Shown here: positions 57,457 to 64,000 of the stretch, in pieces
How positions within the stretch are numbered: position 1 is the stretch's first letter
Layout: each line of letters opens with the position of its first letter
Source of the DNA: Ehretia macrophylla
Taxonomy: Eukaryota; Streptophyta; Magnoliopsida; Boraginales; Ehretiaceae
Length of the DNA: 64,000 nucleotides
Reading direction: 5' to 3'
Assembly: GCA_037974665.1 (NCBI GenBank)
Contig: CM075783.1
Span: 40,375,712 to 40,439,711, forward strand
Translations under genes and position numbers: made by a program
The notes under the pieces: generated by a model
Databases searched by the model: none
What the model was told of the DNA's origin: nothing
Seen by the model: only the letters and a program-made list of their open reading frames with translations

Positions 57457-59731
57457 TGTCACGCCCCGACCCAACCCCGCAAAAGGCCAAGCCCAGACCC
57501 GACACACGGACTGAGTCTCCTCTGTACCGCGGACGATCCGAAAACACTAAAATCAATATAATACTTGCGAAAGCCATAAAATAATCAAAACAAGCCAACT
57601 TTCTTTAAAAACATAAATTTCTTATTATCCTACTTTCCAAACCAAAATGATATGCATACTACACAAGTATTTATGCCACTAATCAATTCCATTAGCATGC
57701 ATTTCTTTACTAGTCACAAGGTATAAGTTTACAACCTTACATTCTTTCAATTTATACAACATAAGACCATAGAGGCCTCAAACTAGAAAATACATACAAG
57801 GCTACAAGCCTCAAAATTAAACGACATCTAAGCAATATACATATCATGTAAGGCTCGCACAAATATCTGGTAACCAACCACCAGCAAAGCAGAGAAGAGC
57901 AATCACGAGAACACCTCCACCTGTTCCTCCTCCTCAATTACCTCGAGAGGGTCTGCTTCAACTACTCCTGTAAAAATATTGTATAGAGAGGAATGAGCAA
58001 AAACTATTGCTCGGCGAGGGCAATTGGTCTCAAGGACGGAGATGAGAGGAGTATGCAATGCAATTAGCCAAGCAATGCATACATATATCATACAGAGATA
58101 TAATAAAGCCATCAACAAAGCAAGGCAAGCATTAAAGCTATAAACACTCATTCAAAGGATACGATACTCTTTTCACGAGCAACCTTCAAACACGAATTCG
58201 ATGACGACGCGCCGGCCCAAACCACCTTATAACACCAGTTTAGAATACCCCGGAAGTATCCATCAACCTACGACCCAAATCTCTCTGGGAGGCAACCCAA
58301 GCGAGAAAGGGAATAGCAGCGGAGCTAGAGCAACCAACACTGGCAACCCAAGGCTACCCAGAGAGGCCCATCACTCACGCGCAAGACACTATGCAATGCA
58401 AGACTCGATACAAGGCGATAAACAAGCGATAAAGCCACACGTGGGATAATAACAAAGTAGGTTACTCTCGCACGCAATAGCAGCAATTGATAAGCAATTC
58501 AATCCAAAACAACTCAAACAAGTATTTCAAGTAATTCTAAGCATTCTATAGGCATAAAGTCAAGAAAACAAGCAAAACACAAATCGGCCCCAACTTATCA
58601 AAACGCTACCATTTCTAAACGAGCCACGAGTTCTGGAAACCGACTTCGCCAACCCTCCTAGGTCACCATAAGGCGTCTAAAGACCCCGAAACCTTACTTT
58701 ACCCTAGAACTCGCGCAAAGCCCCGATTTCCCCCTTTCTCGTTTGAACTACAACTATAACAACCAAACACCCAACCAACGCCATAATCGCACCAAAAGTG
58801 CTTCCATGGCTTCCCGAAGCAATGCCAACACGCAAAATGAGAAAACGCTAAAGTCGACCAAAACGACCCCGACTTTCCCAAAGGCATAATTCTCGTTTTT
58901 TCCACTACGCAACCCAAACAAACCACACATTTTAGCATTCTAGCGTACCTAGAACATTTCTACATCAACAGAAAGCATAACAGCACAACTTCAACGTTTC
59001 AAGGTTTTACTATTCATAAAACACTATTCAATTGACAATTTAATTTGCAATCACAACATTTAACCGTAGAAAATGTTACAAAGCTATAAATACATGTTCT
59101 ACAAATGCCAAGGAATATTCTAGAAGCATCAAATCGCTTTAAATAACGATCTACGGACAAATCTCAAAATTGACAAAGTTAACATACATAACGTTTAAAT
59201 GCGCAAATAACATGCTTCCCTCACCTCAGGTACTCCTAGTCGCTAGGAAAACAACGCTAGTTACCTCAAAAATCACCCCGCACGAGCTCACGCGAAGATT
59301 GAATGATTGGAAGTTGAAATCTTTTTTTTTTCCTCAAAGCTCTCGGCCTATTCTGCTCTGTTCAGCTGCTGTTATTTTTTTATTTTGCTTAGTTAAATGC
59401 TTATTTAAGTGTTAAATGGTCAAAGGGTCAAAGGTCCAAGTCAAACAACTTAAAACTTGGTCAAAGGCTCTATTTTTGTGCATTTTCAAGCTCAATAACT
59501 AACACCAAATAAATTTTCAGCTAGCAACAATTAAAATATAAAATTTAAGTCATCTAAATACTAGTTTCACTATTTGCTGAGGACTAGAAAACGTTCTCTA
59601 GCTATCGCTCCTTAAATGCAATGCACGTTGCGACAGCGAGAAAGTAAACAATTAATTCACAAAGAATTTAAGGAAATAAAATTTTCAAAATAATAAATAA
59701 GAAAATTCACATTTCGGGCTCGGGTATTACA
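57457..59731 (-). repeat. 3' LTR of the Ty3/gypsy element
   Basis: 2275 bases, read on plus from TGTCACGCCCCGACCC to CGGGTATTACA. The segment around 58219-58440 (AACACCAGTTTAGAATACCC...) is clearly related to the LARD LTRs at 51177-51380 and 55456-55660. The pol stop codon side abuts it with only a purine tract between. Confidence 0.88.
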
Positions 59732-59742
59732 CCCTCTCCCCC

Positions 59743-62700
59743 TTAAAATAATTGCGCCCACGCAATTCCTACCTGGTCAACAAACAACTCCGGATACTGA
59801 TCCCGAACCTGGTCCTCTCTTTCCCAAGTTGCTTCCTCAAACCTATGATGATTCCACAGAACCTTTACTAACGGAATACTCTTTCTGCGAAGCTCCTGAA
59901 TCTTCCGATCCACAATTCTAATCGGTTTCTCTTCATAAGACAACTTTTCTTCAATCTGCAAAGGCTCTGGTTCAAGTACATGTGAAGGGTCTGGATGGTA
60001 TTTCTTCAACATAGACACATGGAACACATCGTGCAGTCTCGACAAGCTCAGAGGTAAAGCTAATCGATAAGCCAAAGGACCTTCCTTTTCGGTGATCTCA
60101 TACGGACCCACAAACCTGGGACTAAGCTTCCCACTCTTACCGTGCCGAATCAATCCCTTCCATGGAGAAATCTTAAGAAACACCCAATCTCCCAAACCAA
60201 ACTCAAGATCCCGACGGTGCTTATCCGCATAACTCTTCTGACGACTCTGAGCTGTAAGCATACGCTGGCGAATAAGGTGAACATTATCTACCATCTTAAT
60301 CATCTCAGGTAACACAGTCGGATCAACTGTTCTCATCCCTCCAACCTCTTCCCAATATAACGGGGATCTGCACTTCCGATCATACAACACCTCGTAGGGA
60401 GCCATACCTATAGTAGATTGATAACTATTGTTGTAGGCGAACTCCGTTAAAGGCAAAAACTTCTCCCAATTCTTCCCAAAGTCAAGCACACATGCCCGAA
60501 GCATGTCTTCCAAGATCCTGATTGTTCTCTCAGACTGGCCATCAATTTGCGGATGATATGCAGTACTGAAGCTCAATTTAGTTCCCATGGCCTCTTGCAA
60601 CTTCTGCCAAAAATGAGATCTGAATCTGGGATCCCTATCTGACACTATACTCTGTGGCACACCATGCAATCTCACAATATTAGCAACATACAATTCAGCT
60701 AGCTTATCAAGGCTATCCTGTTTATTCATGAGAATAAAGTGTGTAACTTTAGTCAAGTGGTCCACAACAACCCAAACAGAATCACATCCTCTCGGAGATC
60801 TAGGAAGGTCGGTCACAAGGTCCATTGTTATATGTACCCACTTCGATTGCGGAATCGACAACGACTGTAGATGTCCGGCTGGCCTCTGATGCTCAACTTT
60901 AACCCTCTGACAAGTCAAACATCTGGATATATACCCAGCAATCTCCCTCTTCATATTGTTCCACCAGAAGTGTTGCTTCAAATCTCTATACATTTTTGTA
61001 CTGCCCAGGTGAATCGTATACCTCGAATTATGTGCCTCAGACAGGATCTCATTCTTCAAAGTCGGATCATCAGGAACACATACTCTATCCCTGAATCTGA
61101 AAATGCCATCTGCATGTAATTTAAACTCCGACTCTCCCCCTTTTGATTTTTCTTGGATCTTCAAGATGTGAGGATCAGTCTTCTAAGCCTCTCTGATCTG
61201 TGCTAGCAATCCTGACTGAATATGCAAACTAGCAAATCGAATCCCTACCTCAGTAGCTTCTGGCTTCCATGAACAAATTTCTTCCAAAGTCTCCCAGTCC
61301 TTGATAATCAAGCTTGCAACAGTAGCCTTTCGTCTCAAAGCATCAGCAACAACATTTGTCTTACCTGGCACATAGTTAATAGAACAGTTATAACAACCCA
61401 ATAGCTCTAGCCATCTCCACTGCCTCATATTTAGATCCTTCTGTGAAAACAAATACTTGAGACTCTTGTGGTCAGTAAATATTTCAAATCTGCAACCCCA
61501 CAAGTAATGACGCCACTTCTTCAATGCAAACACAACCGCAGCTAACTCAAGATCATGTGTAGGGTAATTGACTTCATAAGGTTTCAATTTCCTAGAAGCA
61601 TAGGCAATCACCTTACCATTCTGCATTAAAACACAGCCCAATCCTTCTTTAGATGCATCACTGTAGACAATGAAATTCTCTGTTCCCTCAGGTAAAGCTA
61701 GTATAGGAGCTGTAGTTAGTCTCTTCTTCAATTCTTGGAAACTGGATTCACATTTAGCATCCCAGTTGTAAGCAACTTTCCTCCGAGTCAACTGGCTTAA
61801 AGGTCCAGAAATTTTGGAAAAGTCTTTAACAAATCTTCGGTAGTAACCTGCCAATCCAAGAAAACTCCGAATCTCTGACACCGTCTCAAGTCTCTTCCAA
61901 GATGAAACAACTTCAATCTTAGCTGGGTCCACTGAAATTCCTTGATCTGAAATGATATGGCCTAGAAAAGATATCTGATTCAACCAGAACTCACACTTGC
62001 TGAATTTAGCAAAAAGCTTGTTTTCCTGCAAAGTCTGAAGCACAATCCTCAAGTGTTGCTCATGTTCAGCCTCGTTCTTCGAATACACTAAAATGTTGTC
62101 AATAAAGATCACGACAAACTGATCAAGGTAAGGTCGAAAAACCCTCTGCATCAAGTCCATGAATGCGGCTGGTGCATTCGTCAAACCAAATGGCAAAACA
62201 ACAAATTCATAGTGGCCATATCTAGTCCTGAATGTCGTCTTTGGTATATCGTCACTCCGAATCCTAAGTTGATAGTAACCCTGCCTCAAGTCAAATTTGG
62301 AATAAATACTCGCACCCTGCAACTGGTCAAACAATTCTTCAATCAACGGCAAGGGGTATTTGTTCTTAATCGTGACTTGATTAAGTCCCCTGTAATCAAT
62401 GCATAACCGTAGCGTGCCGTCTTTCTTTCTCACAAACAACTCAGGCGCACCCCACGGTGAAGAACTAGGTTGTATAAACCCTTTCTCAAGCAAGTTCTGA
62501 AGCTGAATTTTTAACTCTTGAAGTTCAGCCGATGCCATTCTATAAGGACTCCTAGAAATTGGCGCAGTGCCTGGCACAAGATCAATCACGAACTCAATCT
62601 CCCTATCCGGTGGTAAACTCGGTAATTCCTCGGGAAATACACCAGGGAAGTCTCTAACAATCGGAACCTCATTCAAACTCAACTTATCAGCAGGCTGATT

Positions 62701-63486
62701 GATTAGATAGGCTAAGTAAGCTTCACAACCCCTATTCAACAACTTAGAAGTCTTGATCGCTGATAAAAGTGGAATGCGGGCAGCCCTGCAGTTCCCAACA
62801 ATCTCTAGTACCGGTAGGTCAGGAACCTTAAGATAAACGACATTTGTTCTATAATCCAACTGAGCATAATACTTACCCAACCAGTCCATTCCCAAAATGA
62901 TTTCAAAGTCACGGAATGGTAATATAATTAAATCAGCAGGAAATTTACGGTTCTCAATACATATATCACAAGATTTGCAAATAGACTCAGTAACAAATTT
63001 CGCACCCAAAGGAGTACTAACTTCAACTTCATGAGGCAATTTATCAATGCAAACATTCACAGATCGTGCACATGCAGGAGTTATAAACGAATGTGTAGCT
63101 CCGGGATCAATCAAAACTTTAACTGGCTGAGTATTGAGAAGAAAGGTACCTTCCACTATAGTTGTAGTATCGGGTAGCTCCTCTGCATCCAGTGCAAAGA
63201 CCCTAGCCTGAACTCTTTGTGCTGGACGTGCACCTGCAGCCCTATTCTGAACACCTTGGCCTCCACCACGACCCTGAACATTGTTATACTTAGGGCAATC
63301 TCCCACCCTATGGTCATCACTGCCACAACCTGTACATTTACCACTCTTCCTCCAGCAGTTAGCCTCAATATGCCCTGATCGATTACAATAATTACACTGC
63401 TGATTTTGCCTAACTGCAGTGTTTCCTGTAGGTGCTGGGGCTCTGGCAGGGGTAGGAACTGTACCTCCCTGCTGAGGTCTAGTCAC
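59743..63486 (-). pseudogene. Ty3/gypsy pol region: zinc knuckle, protease, RT, RNase H, integrase, chromodomain
   Basis: In minus-strand order: CCHC knuckles ([20 protein letters not shown], then a second, [14 protein letters not shown]); an aspartic protease region ([14 protein letters not shown]); reverse transcriptase ([47 protein letters not shown]); RNase H ([31 protein letters not shown]); integrase with its zinc-binding N-part and core (ITMDLVTDLPRSPRG, VSDRDPRFRSHFW); and a chromodomain-like tail (VKVLWNHHRFEEATWE). The order is that of Ty3/gypsy elements. Mostly open but not whole. Confidence 0.9.
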
Positions 63487-64000
63487 AACTGGCCTAGCCT
63501 GATACTGCTGCTGTGGCTAATACGGACGCTGCTGAGGAACCTGTGTAGAAGACTGATACTGCCTCGGCTGACTCTGGCTGCTCTAGCCCAAATACTGCTT
63601 CTTACTCAGCTGACTGCTCTCAGCTAACATCTCAGCCTTCCGTTTCTCAAACTTCGAGGCTGCCTGAAACGCCTCGGGAAAAGTAGTGTAGGTCTGCCCA
63701 GTCAAATGCAACTGTATGTCCATTCTCAGGCCACGGACAAACCTATGTATCATACTCCTAGCCGGCCGTACCAACTCGGGCATATATCTCGACAGGCTAA
63801 CAAACCTAGCCTCGTACTATGCAACAATCATATTTCCCTACTTCAGGGCCACAAACTCATCCTCCCGCCTTTCCATAGCCATCTCGGGAATATATTTGTC
63901 CCAGAACTCACTTACAAAATCATCCCACTAATGTGGTACATCCTCACAATCCCACCTCAATCTGACAGTATTCCACCACTGCTCTGCATCGCCCTCAAAC
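63487..64000 (-). pseudogene. Ty3/gypsy gag remnant (partial at the window edge)
   Basis: Minus-strand frames give MPELVRPARSMIHRFVRGLR, then LHLTGQTYTTFPEAFQAASK and KFEKRKAEM, the gag capsid tail typical of plant chromoviruses, followed by a Gln/Pro-rich linker to the zinc knuckles. The start of gag lies beyond the window. Confidence 0.75.

Larger units (their letters stand above)
57457..64000 (-). mobile_element. Ty3/gypsy LTR retrotransposon, Tekay-like chromovirus, runs off the window
   Basis: A minus-strand element: 3' LTR (57457-59731), purine tract, pol region (59743-63486) and part of gag (to the window edge). The 5' LTR lies outside, so no target duplication or LTR age can be given. 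Domain order protease, reverse transcriptase, RNase H, integrase, plus a chromodomain-like C-terminus (FEEATWEREDQVRDQYPELF), points to the Tekay/Del chromovirus lineage. It is largely preserved but not whole, with at least two breaks in the part seen. It inserted into the C-rich tract of the GGGTGA-ended element. Confidence 0.9.

Noticed and set aside
57300-57584. A Pro-rich 94-codon frame
   Set aside because: It is a translation of the C-rich tract crossing into the gypsy LTR border.

Overview
The window looks like nuclear DNA of a dicot flowering plant. It is AT-rich, the two complete genes have plant GT-AG introns, the best gene family is a plant family-1 UDP-glycosyltransferase (UGT74 type), and most of the rest is plant-type transposable elements nested in each other. 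No rRNA, tRNA or CRISPR array was found. I do not name a species.

Layout. (1) 1-9045 holds a SUMO-like gene remnant, a small inverted-repeat element, and two tail-to-tail genes of the Ulp1 (SUMO protease, C48) family. The minus-strand one (4727-7953) can be modelled as eight exons in one continuous frame, coding an HMG-box, a plant-mobile-type domain, a coiled coil and an Ulp1 protease with its catalytic residues present, but it carries two in-frame stops. (2) 9046-50183 is a three-unit tandem duplication. Unit 1 (9046-17855) keeps only upstream sequence and has lost its UGT. Unit 2 (18846-25955) carries UGT copy 1 (22420-24597). Unit 3 (27893-50183) carries UGT copy 2 (46052-48163). (3) Each unit then collected its own insertions: a gag-only LTR element with inverted LTRs and a 3.3-kb GC-rich minisatellite (unit 1); a Mutator-like element at the unit 1/2 junction; a GGGTGA-ended element and a LINE fragment (unit 2); and a copia element with a hAT transposon inside it, a probable solo LTR and a non-autonomous hAT (unit 3). 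(4) 50184-64000 is a second GGGTGA-ended element into which a large non-autonomous LTR element (50267-57108) and a Tekay-like Ty3/gypsy element (57457 to beyond the window) have inserted.

The only genes that look functional are the two UGT74-like copies. Both encode 472 residues with the catalytic His/Asp pair and a full 44-residue PSPG box. They differ at 24 residues, 16 of them in the acceptor-binding first exon, and their promoters differ by a G-box present only in copy 2. The paralogous units act as empty-site controls, so most insertions can be ordered in time relative to the duplication.
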